From: Jaapia argillacea MUCL 33604
Taxonomy: Eukaryota > Basidiomycota > Agaricomycetes > Jaapiales > Jaapiaceae
DNA: 63,300 nt
NCBI GenBank assembly: GCA_000697665.1
Contig: KL197744.1
Location: 172,687-235,986, forward strand
Direction of reading: 5' to 3'
Shown here: in pieces, positions 45,962 to 58,600 of the stretch
Numbering within the stretch: the first letter of the stretch is position 1
Layout of the letters: each line of letters opens with the position of its first letter
Program-made: the position numbers and the translations under genes
Notes under the pieces: model-generated
What the model was told of the DNA's origin: nothing
The model's database searches: none
Seen by the model: only the letters and a program-made list of their open reading frames with translations

Positions 45962-46861
45962 AGCTAGGGAATAGAGGGATGAGAGGAAGGGAGATGTTGG
46001 CGGCTGGCCTAAATAAATCCGATGGGCAGATGTTGTTTGACTACGAACCAGGTTGGAGCAAGGACTATATAGCCATGAACGGTGGAAAGGCGGGATTCAC
46101 GGCTTAGATCATGGCGTGAATCATTACCTCGTAGTTGGGGCGGTCCAGGATCTGGTATACCCTGGGATAATCGCAGACGCTTTCGCTCCTTCACGAGGAT
46201 TGGACGATACAAGTTCTGTAACACTGCGGGTGTGGGGCTGTGGGCAATCCCCTTACAGAGCAGGCCCAAATATCCAACAAGACTTCGATCGCGGGTATGT
46301 AAAACGGGGGATGATCTTCTGGGCATGGCATGAACCCGCAGTTCCAGAAACATCCTCGGGGAGAGCTGTCTGTGTCGACAGGGACTTCTTTGGGGCCTTA
46401 GTGACCGAGGACTCGAGGATGACCGCGAGTCGGGATATCGATGAACATTCTAAACGCTAAAACTTGTGGTAGAACGATTTCCAGCATCGTCAAGTCATTG
46501 TGACAAACGTAGATAAGGATCGAGTCCCAACATCTGAAGCGGTCGCATATTCTTCCCACGCTGGCCACTCAGCACAAGTGTAACGACCAGACTTGAGTAT
46601 ATCCCTACGACGCCAAAAAAAGATGCGTACCGTTGGGTAACTCTGAAGAGCGAGTTCTGAAACGCAATCAGGCGGGGACGGCGGGGGTTGCGCAGCAGGG
46701 CGGGTGTCAGGGGCAAAATGCGGTGCAACATTCAAGCCCGCAGCATTATATTACCAGCGTTAATCCCAGGAGTAAGTTAGATCATCCAGACTTCATCCAT
46801 TTTCGTAAAGAAAGGATATACAGCATGACTTCAGTGCCCAAGAACCCCGCCATCATCAAAG
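45962..46861. other. gene-poor interval
   Basis: Upstream of ferric reductase 2 and downstream of the F-box gene at 46862-48559. Short frames without family features. Iron- or copper-responsive promoter elements were not identified by eye. Confidence 0.45.
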
Positions 46862-48559
46862 TCAACCCTGATCTTCCTCCAAATGAACCTCAGCCACGAT
46901 CTTGGACAAATTAGCAATCGCACTCCTTGTAACATTTAAGCATTCGACGATCATGAGGACAGCATTCGATTTCACAGCGGGTTTCGCGTGGTTCTCCAAA
47001 CTCGCAATTGATCCTGTAAGGGGTGGGTCGAACGGAACTTCGCAGAAGACTAGCGTCTCTAGACTGGGAAGCAGGTATCCCCTGGTATCAAGATCTCCTC
47101 GGATACTCTGCAGGTAGTCTTGAGACATCACGGTGACGAGGCCATCCGCGGCAGTGTTCTTCAGAATCAGTTCCCTGACGTCCTTTAGGCAGTGTGCCAT
47201 ATCCCGCCAGTCCTGAGCGGACATCGTCGCGAATCCTCCGATATTCATCATCCTCACCCCGAAAAACGGAGCTCTTTTGAGGACCCCTGATACGAGACTC
47301 GCAGTGGTGATGGTGGAAGGGAGATCGGAAATTCTGAACTCCACGAACGTATGAAGTTTGGGGGTGCAGTCGGCCAAGGAATCACCGGATCCTGAGAAAC
47401 CACGAAAACGAACGGTGGACATGCTCTCTTCAATCTCGCTGTCGATAAGGAGGACCTCGGCCATGGGCCCGCCCTGTGAGACGTCGAAATGACCGACGAT
47501 GAAGGGGACGAACAGCTCAAACTGCGGAGGACCGGAAACCAAGCACCGCAAGTCAAACGTGGCCAGTTTGGGGTAGGAAAGGTGGCTCAACAAATTGGCT
47601 GCTTCGATACCCTCTCCGGCGATATCCAGGTGGCGGAGATGAGGCAAATGAACTTTGGAGGATGGGGTGGGAAGGTCCGGGATACCTTCGGGGAGTGAGG
47701 GTAAGACATTCCATAAGCAGATCGTTTTGAGTGAGGGGTTGTTCTTCAGAACACCGAGTAGTTGGTCCATCGTGGGAATGGCACTCGTCTCGATCGTCTG
47801 AACCTCCAGGTGAACGAGTCGGGTTCCTCGGAGAAGTGGCGAGTCCCATTTGACGTGGCAATCGATGAGGGAGAGAGTAGATAACTGCGGAGCTACGAGG
47901 CTGAATATGGCATCGTTGCATTGTCCAAGGCACAACCGGTCATACCGAATACGGACGAACAAAGACTCCAAAATCGGGGCGTGGCGAATGGGTAATGACT
48001 GAAGGATTGCCTTCAATTCGGGATAATCGTTATGTATCCGCAGTTCTCGGATTCGATGAACCTGCCCAAAGATCTCCCTGAACTGCGTAGGTCGAACGAC
48101 AGCCTGTGTTGCATCCACAACGAGCGGGGCTCCCCGAGATCGTCTCAGCATCTCTGGAAACCAAGATGGGAAGGCAATCAGGGGGTGGGTCCAAAGAGTC
48201 GGAGAGCTCAGAGCAATGACCCGCCAACGACGGCAAACGTGCGTCACCCTGAGCCAAAGATTGCGACAAGGCTGGGCGCGACCCGCTTCCCATCCTAATC
48301 CATCGAGAGCGAATATCTTGGTGAGGAGTTCTGGTGGAAGGCGGGATATTGGTGCAAGGCTATTACGATAAGCGCGAAGGAGGAGTATCGCCTTGAAATG
48401 AGAAATAATCTCTCCATAAACACGCGAGCCTACTGAGGCAGGAGTGCTACCGGGTGGGCACCGGGAACGGACGGCTTGGGCACGTCGCTGAATTTGTTCG
48501 TCGATGTTGCGTATTATGCTGGCCCGTGTAGGCTTGGAGGCCGCGTTGGATACGGCCAC
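46862..48559 (-). CDS. F-box / leucine-rich-repeat protein
   Basis: Single-exon gene of 565 residues. An N-terminal helical segment (IRNIDEQIQRRAQAVRSR) precedes the F-box at about residues 70-125 (ISRLPPELLTKIF ... VTHVCRRWRVIALSSPTLW). Leucine-rich strands follow (LSTLSLIDC, LVHLEVQTI, LKTICLWNV, LRHLDIAG) over the remainder. Layout and length match the main Agaricomycete F-box group, like the gene at 20297-21868. Expected to present unknown substrates to an SCF ubiquitin ligase. Its upstream region carries a short repeated motif (48798-48897). Confidence 0.9.
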   Translation of the reverse strand: MAVSNAASKPTRASIIRNIDEQIQRRAQAVRSRCPPGSTPASVGSRVYGEIISHFKAILLLRAYRNSLAPISRLPPELLTKIFALDGLGWEAGRAQPCRNLWLRVTHVCRRWRVIALSSPTLWTHPLIAFPSWFPEMLRRSRGAPLVVDATQAVVRPTQFREIFGQVHRIRELRIHNDYPELKAILQSLPIRHAPILESLFVRIRYDRLCLGQCNDAIFSLVAPQLSTLSLIDCHVKWDSPLLRGTRLVHLEVQTIETSAIPTMDQLLGVLKNNPSLKTICLWNVLPSLPEGIPDLPTPSSKVHLPHLRHLDIAGEGIEAANLLSHLSYPKLATFDLRCLVSGPPQFELFVPFIVGHFDVSQGGPMAEVLLIDSEIEESMSTVRFRGFSGSGDSLADCTPKLHTFVEFRISDLPSTITTASLVSGVLKRAPFFGVRMMNIGGFATMSAQDWRDMAHCLKDVRELILKNTAADGLVTVMSQDYLQSIRGDLDTRGYLLPSLETLVFCEVPFDPPLTGSIASLENHAKPAVKSNAVLMIVECLNVTRSAIANLSKIVAEVHLEEDQG

Positions 48560-49800
48560 TTGGCCCGAAGGCGAAGAGTCGGAACGGTTAGCAGTCGTAC
48601 TAAGATGCGTACCGTTAGCAAACAGGGACGCAAATAAAATAGTCGTGAAATACTACCTCTCAAAAGCCTCCATGTTCGACGGTGAGCCTTGATGGTTCGG
48701 ATTGACGGACTGGGAGTCGTCTGTGAGAGTCGACGAGAAGACAAGCTTATATACCACGCCTTCCAACGTCAGGGACGAGATAGCCGAACCAAGGATTTAT
48801 CATTCTGCGTATAACGAGGAGTGATCATTCTGTGTATAACGCGGACACTTCGATCCTTGAATATCGAGGACAGGTCATTCTTTGCATAACGAAGAATGAT
48901 TTTTTTACGTACTGTAACGCGTCGTGACCGACTTGTCACGCGACGGCCTCAAAGGCTCAAATCCATACCACGATCTCCTCAAAAACATGCCCAACTTGTC
49001 AAAAGAGAGGAGGGCTTAAAAAGTTGAGGTATGCCTGAGATGTACTGCCGTTTGGCAAATGCAATTGCATACCTGTCCACTAAGTATCTTGGGAACTCTA
49101 GGAACCATACGCGCTCATGCCTGCCTAGTCAAGAGCCCTCATTCCTCTACGTCGTCTAAGCCCCCATGTTTCACAAACTCCCCAGATGCTCCATCAAATC
49201 ACTCGAAGGCGATAGACGACGCTATCCAAGGACATCTCCTGGCAAGTAGTGCTCTTCAGTCGCGTCGGTTCACGTCGCCTCCAACAGTTGTCGATGTGGA
49301 TCTTCGCTGACTACCGACTAGATGAAGGGAAGAACTGGGCTTCGTGTTCACCGCAGGGTACCGCGTTGAAACAAGTATATGTTGAGGCGTTGATTGGGGA
49401 ATCCGTACCTTTCAACACCTTGAATCAGGCTCTCGAGCTTCAGAGCTTCTGCTTGTGCGGTAACCAGTGACCCAGACTGAACGCCAGGCCGTGGAACGCG
49501 TTGCAAGGGAGGCACCCCCACGACTGCCATCATGTAGTAGACCATGGTTTGACTATGGTCAATTAACACACCCCTTGTTTCTCCTGGCGGTTATATCTTT
49601 GAGGCTCACGAGGAATTGGAGGTGGTTGTACATTGTGAAGATATTTCAATACGCTGGTGGATGGGACATGCGTTGACGACACCAGAGGTAGTCACTGGGA
49701 TTGATGACTGAGCAAAGAGATACAGTAGGGTTGCATTGCACACATAGAGCCGGGTAACCAGAAGTCACCAACTGATATACTAAGAATTGGTCTAAAATCA
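48560..49800. other. gene-poor interval
   Basis: Upstream of the F-box gene (minus) and downstream of the CUE gene (minus). It includes the short repeat at 48798-48897. A minus-strand frame near 49348-49569 (LVTAQAEALKLESLIQGVER) is mildly protein-like but unsupported by start, splice sites or family. Confidence 0.45.
48798..48897. repeat. three imperfect ~20-base repeats upstream of an F-box gene
   Basis: CATTCTGCGTATAACGAGGA, CATTCTGTGTATAACGCGGA and CATTCTTTGCATAACGAAGA occur about 26 and 48 bases apart, all in the same orientation, 240-340 bases upstream of the start of the gene at 46862-48559. The core is CATTCT-N-YRTATAACG-like. Confidence 0.8.
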
Positions 49801-50696
49801 TCACGTAGCGCTCGAACTTGCCACATTCTCCTTCATCCGAGCTTCCTGCTCCGCTTGCAGCCGCCTATACACCATCGTTTATCAGTAAACAAAAGCAAGC
49901 TCGGGGTACGAGTAACGATGAGACCAACATACCGTCGGGCGGCCAAGATCATTTGAGCCTTCCTCTCCCTCAGACTAGCCTCCCTCTTCTCTGGCGTATC
50001 TTCCCAAACGGCCTTTCCACCCTGCTCAATCTCCTGTGCACTAGGTATGGAAGGGTCGTCCAGACGAGTTTCGAGTTTGTACTTTGAGATTAGGTTTTCT
50101 TTAGGTTTCTCGAGTGGTTTGGGGACGGGTGCGGCGGCAGTGGCAGGGGTGGGTGGTGCTTGGTTGGTGCGGGGGTAAAGAGTGTAATATGCTGCGGGAG
50201 GCTGTGAGTGGATTAGTGGGGAGGTCGAAGGATATGGGAGGGTGTGTGGAGGGGCGTACAGCGTCTAGGAAACCTCGTTCAAGGATCTTGTTGGTGGCTT
50301 GTTCGACGCTACCTGTCTTGAGGAGTTCGTATCGGATATTATCCCTGCAAACACGTTTGGTAAGTGGGTGATCATTCCTACCTCGTCCGTCACACGAACC
50401 GCGGAATATCGGGAAACATGTTATGAACGGTGTCTACCTGACGAAACATAAGAATAATCAGGGGTAGGTACCAGAAACATGGGAGCAGGGTGCGTACCAT
50501 CTCAGGTGTGACATTCTTTGGTCTGAAACCGAGTGCGTTGATAGCAGACTGTTCGGCTGGAGTATCTTTACCTGCTTAGCTGTCAGTCTTTCCCGGCGGT
50601 AGATCATTTGAAAGTGGGGTACGAACTTGATGTAACCCAGCGGAACAAGAAAACGATAACAGCAAAAGCTACGAGAACGTTTACAACCTCAGCCAT
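49801..50696 (-). CDS. CUE-domain ER membrane protein, Cue1-like
   Basis: Six exons (50627-50696, 50498-50571, 50400-50437, 50260-50344, 49933-50201, 49801-49864) give 199 residues, near yeast Cue1 (203). The start is a membrane anchor (VVNVLVAFAVIVFLFRW), then a CUE domain at about residues 36-80: VTPEMVDTVHNMFPDIPRDN with the MFP motif, followed by IRYELLKTGSVEQATNKILE ending in the expected di-leucine-like helix. A Pro/Ala-rich linker and a charged C-terminal helix (REASLRERKAQMILAARRR) follow. Cue1 recruits and activates the ubiquitin-conjugating enzyme Ubc7 at the ER for protein quality control, and the C-terminal helix would correspond to the Ubc7-binding region. The CUE start is 445 bases from the divergent Mug190-like start. 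Confidence 0.87.
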
Positions 50697-51141
50697 CGTA
50701 TCAGGCGGTGTCGGTTTGGGTGAGCGATGCTGGAAGGACTGCCGATTCCGATTCCGAAGTTGTGGCGTCAAAAACGTGGCAAAAGAGCCCTTTATTTGGC
50801 ATCACCACATGTTGCACAGCCACCATCTATTTTGGATCTGCGATCGAAACCATTTTTGGACCCACTTGGATGGACTCTGCAGATTTCGCTTCACCTTCTC
50901 CTGCAAATATGCCTGCTGACAACAACGAGTACGCTAGAAGCAGCCTCTTTGGTGTGCGAGGTTCGCTAGTGACGCGATCCAACACTGGAACTTCACGAAT
51001 GTGTCGTAAAATTGGAACTGTTTGAAGTTGCAGGGAGCTAGGGATCATCGACGTCATCTGGGGAACTTCGAAATGTGGGCCGCATAAAGGTGTGGTTACC
51101 GCACTTCTGAATACGCAGAAACATCCCCTCTCACCATCGCT
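50697..51141. promoter_or_regulatory. divergent promoter region between CUE and Mug190-like genes
   Basis: 445 bases between two opposite start codons, without a credible gene. By position it must hold both promoters. No specific binding site was identified. Confidence 0.45.
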
Positions 51142-54100
51142 ATGAAGGCGCACAAGCTACATGAAAACTACTCGGAGAAGAATCCTGTTCCGACGGTGCC
51201 GTTGAAGAGTTTGGTCGACCCTCGACAGGGAAGGGAGAGTAAGGCCAAACGATCGGAGAGTAACCCGCAAGAGGAGGATCAGAAAGAGAACGAGGAGGTC
51301 GTTGGGAAGTTGGACAAGGGGAAGCGTTTGAAAGTTAAGGACCCTGTCACCGGTGACGAAGTTGTGAGTCGGTTTCCCCTGGTCTTGTTTGCAGGACGAT
51401 TTGTTTGACGCTGAATGGTTCATTTTGACATAGTGGATCCAACATGGCAGGGAGGAAGCCGACCCTCGAACCCGAGGTGAAAATATTCTCAAGCAAGACT
51501 TTCCCCCACCAAACTGGAAAGACCATCGGAACAAAGTGGTTTCTACTACCATCACTTCAATAATATATATTTCCCTCTCCTACCTGTCCTTCCCCATTAT
51601 CCTCCAATCCCTCCCAATTCCATCGATCCGCCATCACCCTCTCATCGTCACTTTACTCTCCTTGCTCTTACCAACAGCTTTGGCGTACGTCCTCGTCTTC
51701 CGTCTGCGTAACCTCGCAGATGAAGATTTCGATAACCGGTTGTGGAATGCCGAAAGAGAGCGAGGCTGGAGAGGCGGTGACGATCTTGACGGTGACGGGA
51801 AAGTCGACGGCGAAGAGAGAATCCAAGAGAGCGCTGAATGGGTCAACGCACTCTTGAAAGGCGTTTGGCCTATCATCAATCCCGATATGTTAGTGAACTG
51901 TCTTGTTTTTGTCCCGAGTAGCTCATCTAAGTTCCACTCGTATAGGTTCAGTTCAATGATGGATATGATAGAAGATATCATGCAATCCAGTGTCCCGAGA
52001 TTCGTCGTAAGTCGTCGCACATCCAATCGAAATAAGGACCCCTCGGTTAAAGAATCATCTATAGCACTCCGTCCGAATCGCGGACTTTGCATTGGGTACG
52101 AACCCATTGCGCATCACTTCTGTCCGTTCTCTGCCCGACTCCGACGTAGACGATGTCTTGGAGGGTCTCGACGCTAAGGATAAGGAGCGACTGAACGGGG
52201 AACACATCGTAATTATATCATCTTTTTACGATTGCAATCATACCAGTGTTTATTGACAGACCTATATTAGAATTTGGAGCTCTCGTTCGCATATCGGGCT
52301 GTCCCGAGCGGTACCGCGTTCTCGACAAAGGCACAGAATGCTCAGTAAGTTGGTGTTTTCGTTCTTGATGACAGGCTGGAGACAGGATTTGTTAGCCTTC
52401 TCATCGACTTCTACCTTGGTCTACGAGGTGTTTGGGGTATGAGTGTCCGTAAGTCGTCTCCTGGTGTAGAAAGCTCCCGTTTCACTTATAAGGGCCTCTG
52501 AATTAGCGATATGGGTGGAAATGACTGGTGTGTCTGGGACGGCTCGCGCCCGGTAAGCCCTTTCACTGAAGATCGAGGACGGGTCCCACACTTACGCCAT
52601 TGCATTCATTCCACAACAGGCTCGAACTCATCTCCGACCCTCCATTGTACGTTTCCTTCTATATCGCTTCCCAAAGCTCCTCCTCACCTAGACCTCTCCA
52701 TTAGTATCAAAACCACACTCGTCACCCTCCTCGGTCTACCCTCAATATCCCTCTCTGTCTTCCCAATGTCAGAACATCTTCCAAATGTCATGAACATTCC
52801 GGTTCTATCAACGTTCATCGCCAAAAGTATCAACGCTGCTGCTGCGGAGTACGTTGCGCCCAAGAGCTTGACTTTGGACCTGCAGCAGTTGATTAGTGGG
52901 GATGATATCAAGAAAGGTGTGCCGATTATGCTTCTCTTACCTCGCGAAACTGGGGCTGAGGGGACATAGATACGACTGCCATGGGCGTCTTGATTGTGTA
53001 CATCCACAGAGCCGTAGGCCTCAAGAAGATGGATATCCGAGAATCTTCTCGTTAGTAATCTCCCATATCGACTTTGTTCAGGAACTAACAAGAGGCGTAG
53101 CAGCTGCGGATCCATATGTCACTTTGACATACTCGAAGCAAGGCAAACCTTTGTATAGTACGCGAATCATCGAAGGAGACCTGAACCCTGTATTTGAGGA
53201 GATGACGGTTTTACCTTTGGATCCTAATACCATCAAGATTGGGGAAGGACTGGAGATCCAGCTTTGGGATTCGGACAAGAGTAGTGCGGTGAGTCTTTTG
53301 CTGGAACGTGTTTATTGTAGTTGAGAAGACTGATTTGGGAATGGTTTAGGACGATATGATGGGATATGTGGTTGTGGATATTGTTGGTGCGCTGTCCTCA
53401 CTGTCACTGTACCTTCCCGAGTATGTTATCCATAGTCCTTTCACTAGACTTGGTTCGCAACAAGAACAAACCCGTGCGCCGATGGAGCCCTCTTGCCAGC
53501 CCCGACGACGAAGACCGACCAGGGTCCATAGAATATACAGTTGGCTACTACGGCAAAACAGTACCCAACTCTGCTTTCAAGACCGACGGTTCGGATCCTG
53601 GTATTCCCGAAGACCTCAAGAACAATCCCGAATTTGCACAGGCGAGAGCGGTGGCGTTGAACGATTTGGAAGCTGCTGTGCTTGTCACTCCGCCAGACCC
53701 GGAGTTGCCGAGCGGGATTTTGAGCGTACAGGTTCATGAGATTAGGGAATTGAGTGTGAAGACGTTTGGGAAGGAGAAGAAGGGTAAGATGGAGGAAGGG
53801 GAGAAGGGTCAGGATGATGATAGTGCGGAGAAGGAGGATGGAGAAGGGTTACCTTCGTCATATTGCTGCCTGTAAGTCTTCTTCCTGCGTTAGAAATACG
53901 CAATGACGTTTTAACTGATTTCGTTCAGCGAGATTAACGATGAGTTGGTTTGTGGATTTTTTCTTCCTTGACACCATTCGCTAAGAAATTACATCTCAAG
54001 GTCTATTCAACACGTGTCAAACCAGTCACTTCTAGCCCCATTTTTAATGCGGGGACTGAGCGATTCGTTCGTGATTGGAGGAAAGCTCATGTCAGCGTCG

Positions 54101-55288
54101 TTGTCCGAGACTCTCGAATGCGAGAGAACGACGCAGTCCTTGGTATTGTCTTCCTAAAGGTCAGCCGCCCTATTGCCTTCTGCATCTGTTATATATCTGA
54201 CTTTCGCCCAGCTCTCAGAACTCTTCGCGAACGCCTCCGAGATCACGCGATTCTATTCTCTGGAACATGGAGTCGGCTTTGGTAGAGTGAGAGTATCTCT
54301 CCTCTTCCGGCCGGTGGAGGCAAAATTGCCACGAAACCTCCTTGGCTTCGATACTGGCACGGTCGCGGTGCGCAATGTCGGAGTCATCGCGGACAAAGGA
54401 CACGTCGATCTGCTCGCAAAATGCGAACTCCACTTGAAAACGTATACATCCTCGACGAAATTATCAAGAAAGTCCGCCCAAGTCGTGGATTCACGCATTG
54501 TCTGGCATGCCGACGACGCGGCGGAGATTCCCGTTCAAAAGCGCTACGGTTCTGCACTCCTTGTCGCGTTCAAGGGTTCTGGTGTCATGACTGGATCCAA
54601 GAAACGAGCGCTCGCCGTACTTTGGCTTCGTGATGTGGTTGATCATGAAGATAGGACGGTTGAAGTCGCCTTGTGGCAATCCGAAGACTATTCGAGACTG
54701 AAGCACAACTACGTTCCACCCGATGGCGATCTTTCAGCTTGGGATCAAGACAAGGAGAAGATGCACAGGATTGGGACGGTTCAACTGGACCTCACGTTCC
54801 GACCTGGAGTCACGCCCGCTCACGAGCCAGTGCTGAACTCGAAGAATAAGGAGAAAAAGCAAGAATGGGACGAGTTTGATAGGAGAGAGGCTGCTGGCTT
54901 GGCGGATAAGATTGGACACAAGGATAGGACGAGCAAAACGGAGAGCGTGGGCAGTTCGAACACACAGGTCGACCCCGAGGATACGCAGGTGGATGAGCAA
55001 GACGCTCAGGGGACGACTCATACTGGACAAGCAACGTCCAGCGATCACGAAGAGCATGATGACGGTTTGGATGATGGAGGGAAAGGTCGAGCGAAAGGAC
55101 CGGTCGCCAAGTTTAAGCAATGGAAGGAGCACGAGCACGAGCTGGGCCTCGAAAATCGAGGAATTAAGCAGGCCAAACCTGTGAGGACGGCGATTTGGTT
55201 GAAGGATAACATCGAACATGCTGTCGATAAGGTGGAGGATCGGTTTAGGCATCATGCTCGCGAACCGGACGTTGAGACGGAGGTATAG
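51142..55288 (+). CDS. SMP/C2-domain lipid-transfer protein, tricalbin/Mug190-like
   Basis: Sixteen exons can be joined in one frame to 1092 residues. A Lys/Glu-rich N-terminus leads to a hydrophobic hairpin (TSIIYISLSYLSFPIIL and HPLIVTLLSLLLPTALAY), the usual ER anchor. An SMP-type lipid-transfer module follows (AEWVNALLKGVWPIINPDMF to LISGDDIKK), then a C2 domain (GVLIVYIHRAVGLKKMDI; ADPYVTLTYSKQGKPLYSTR; NPVFEEMTVLPLD) and further C2-like segments (SGILSVQVHEIREL; VRDWRKAHVSVVVRDSRM). The tail is acidic and helical. The order matches fungal Mug190/tricalbin proteins, which tether ER to plasma membrane and move lipids. An apparent TAG near 52267 lies inside an intron when the ATATTAG acceptor is used. 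Confidence 0.88.
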
Positions 55289-55637
55289 AATCTTTCATTT
55301 TCTAGTTCTGTTCACGGCTTTCCATGTGTGCATTCTCGGACCATTTTCAGTGTACTACCATCCACTTCTCATTAATCATTTGGCACCATCGCTGTATCAT
55401 AGCTCGGACAATACAGGAATCAGCATTATAACCATCTGTCCGTGGCGAGCGATTGGCCCACTGGCACAGTCAGTATTCTTCCGCTGGCGGAGGTTCTGAT
55501 GATCCCGCCGCATAAATACCCACCAGTCTCTCCTGGATCTGGCCTGAAGCTAGAGGCCCATAGCGTGGCCAACGCGCTGCAACGCCGGCTTGGGCTAGTC
55601 AATACCAAGGACGAGGTACGGGCGACTGCATCAGTGG
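55289..55637. other. 3' intergenic interval between convergent genes
   Basis: Contains the 3' regions of the Mug190-like gene (plus) and the gamma-tubulin complex gene (minus). Nothing else was seen. Confidence 0.55.
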
Positions 55638-58600
55638 TCAAGTAGGTGTCTTGATACTGTTCAGCCGAACCACGAGCGGGAGAAGCGAGACGTTCTCGCT
55701 CGACGCGTAATATTGCACGCAATCGAGGTGCACCTGCATAGAAGAAAAACCCATCATGTCAGCTCAACAGTATCGATACGATATGAATCGAGCGCCGCGT
55801 TCGCACCTTGAACCTATGATATCGCGATCAGCAAACGAGACTACCGTCGAGATTAATGGTTTCTGGCTCACCAGTGATTGAAGTTTGTCTCGAACTTCCC
55901 CAGGAAATCCCACCTCTTCGCCATCCCAAGATCACCCTCTGGACTCTCGGCAGCAGCCAACGCCTGGTTCGCACTCTTGGTAAAATTCGAAGTGTACAAC
56001 GCGAACGTCGAACACGTCACGATCAATTTTGAGTACGCCTACGAGACGGCACCGCCATCCACACATCGTCAGGATGAGAGAGAGACATAGAGCGACGGTA
56101 ATGAAAGGACTAACCTTCAACAACCTCGAACTAGTCAACATACACTCCTTCAAACAAGTATCCAAAAAATCCACATGATCCCTCAACAACTCATCAACAG
56201 TCTTCACATCCCCCAACTTCTTCTCTAACATCCTCCAATTCGGTTCCAAAACTTCAAAAGTCGCAAACCCTAATACCTGCTGAACGAAACCCAACATCCT
56301 AGCTCTCAATAAACATACCCTCAACCTCCACCTCTCAAAATCCGTTTTCCATTTCGCGTATTCTATGGGGGGTTGGGTGGGTGGACAGGGGGGAGGCGGT
56401 CGACGCCAGGGTGTGGAAGCCTTTTGTTCGATCCACATTGCGGAGAGGGATTGTTCAACGTGTTTGAGGTGGAGGAGGAAACGGAAGAGGAGTTGATATC
56501 GTAGGATCGTCTTGCGTGAGATGACCAACGATAGAGGGAACGAGACGTGGTAGTCCAACGTCAAAGCGTCGATGGCTGTATACCCGTATCATCCACCATC
56601 AATAAAGAGTAACTTGAATGTCATAGCGACGAGAGCGACCCACCCAAAAGCTGCTTCTTATCATCCTTCTCCTTCTCCCTCCGATGCTCCTCCCCACCAC
56701 CACCACCTTCTCCTCCAACCTCACCCGGTCCATCCCCAATGACCCCACTCACACTGACAACTTTCAACAACCACTCATACAACCCACTACTCGCCATCGT
56801 AACCTTTACATCTTCCTTCCATCCTCCTCCGCCTCCCACCCCACCACAGAACCCCTCAACAGGATCCTCACCCCCAACAACAACCTCCAACAAACTCTGC
56901 AACTTGACCAAACTAGCCCCCCTCGCACTCTTCCTCAATTCACTCCCCGCCAAATCCAAAAAGTGTGTGAGGAACGAACTATTGGATAAGAAGAAGAAAT
57001 GTTTGAGAGAGCGGAGTCGGAGGAGGAGGTGTTGGTCCCTCAGGAGGAGGGTTAGGAGTGTTTGGTTCGCGTGGGTGTACGTCGCGTCAATGTACTTATA
57101 AAACCTATACCACCCAACGAGGGTTAACGTCATTACACCAAAAGCAAAAGGAAACAAACGAACTTTTCATCACCCAACCCCATCTCCTCTTCCTCCTCCT
57201 CACTCCCCCCACCAACAGGCTCAACCTCAATCCCACACTCCCTAATAACATTCAAATACTTCCCCGCCAATAAAATCTTATACTTCCACCCTTCCAACAT
57301 TTGTGGTATACAAGCTCCACCTGGTAACCTCCCTCCTGGCGTTCGTGCGAGCGGGACGCCTGCTTGACGCTTTGAGGGGCCTGAGAGGGTTGAGCCGTCT
57401 CGGAGCTGGTGCAGTGGGATGAGAGGAGGTGTTAGATGGATGGTAGAGGATGGATGGAGTAGCAGGAGTTAAAGGAGGATGGCGTGGCGTGAAGGGACGA
57501 AGGAGAATGACGTACAGTATACCTCCTCTCCCAATACTCATCAACATAATCAACCTCCAACAACCCTCTATCAATAAACTTGCTCTCCTTCACACAACAC
57601 TCCTCATAAACATCAATCAAACGTCCTCTTCCAATCCACGATTTTAACATCGCTGCAATTCCAAAATTAGTATGCGATGAGAGGGGGAGGTGAAAGTGGT
57701 AGGGGGACGAGGGTGTGCGGAAAGGTGAGAGCGCAAGGAAGAATAGGGAGGAGAGCACGCCTGAAGAAGACGAGGGACTTACCGACGTAAGGTACCCCAG
57801 CAGCTTTCAATAAAACCCCAAACAACCTTTTCGCAACCGGATCTCCACTCATACTCATCAACAACTAAACCCCAAACCCAATCAGCATTCACCCTTTCAC
57901 ACCAAAACAAAATTCCAAAAACACACCTCATAAATAACACTTAACACCTCCCCTCCTTTAACCTCTCCCTGCTCCCCCTCCGACCCTCCCAACCCCTTCT
58001 TCAGCACCGCTTTCAACTTAAAACCCCCAAGACCCAAGGCTTCGTCTTTCTCCCCTCCTTCGTCCTCGCTCTCTGACGGGGAAGAGGAGGAGCTGGGAGT
58101 GGGGGAGGGAGGTGAGAGAGAGGAGGTTATGAGAGAGAGGAGGGAAAGTGTGTGTAGCGTTGGGTGGATGTAGAACCAGAGTTTTTGGAGGGAGAAGGTG
58201 GGGGATGTTGTGTAGGTGTGTTCGAGTTGGGAGAGGAGGGTTTGGTAATCCTGTTTTAGGGGGGTTAGTGATGCGTTGTTGGTTTGGGAGTTGAAAGTGA
58301 AAGGAGAGGAGAGCGGTTACACGATCGAATAAAGACCGATGTTCAAGAAATCGGGAAGGGACAAGTGGATTGACCGACCGACCTTCATGACACCCCTCAA
58401 CCCAGCTACGAGCGCATGATTGACTAACCCCCAATCCATCTCACTTCTTTGTTCTATAAAGGCTTGGATTGAGGTGTAGTATGTCGATAGGGGTAGGATG
58501 CGAAGGAGGAGGTCCGTTAGGGATGGGTCTGAGGGTGGGGAGAGCGAGAGGTGAAGAGTGGTGATGAGATAGGTAAGAATTGTTAAAGAGGAAAGAGCGG

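Noticed and set aside
52208-52271. apparent premature stop (TAG) in the Mug190-like gene
   Set aside because: Using the ATATTAG acceptor instead of the earlier TTGACAG one places the TAG inside the intron and restores the conserved frame.
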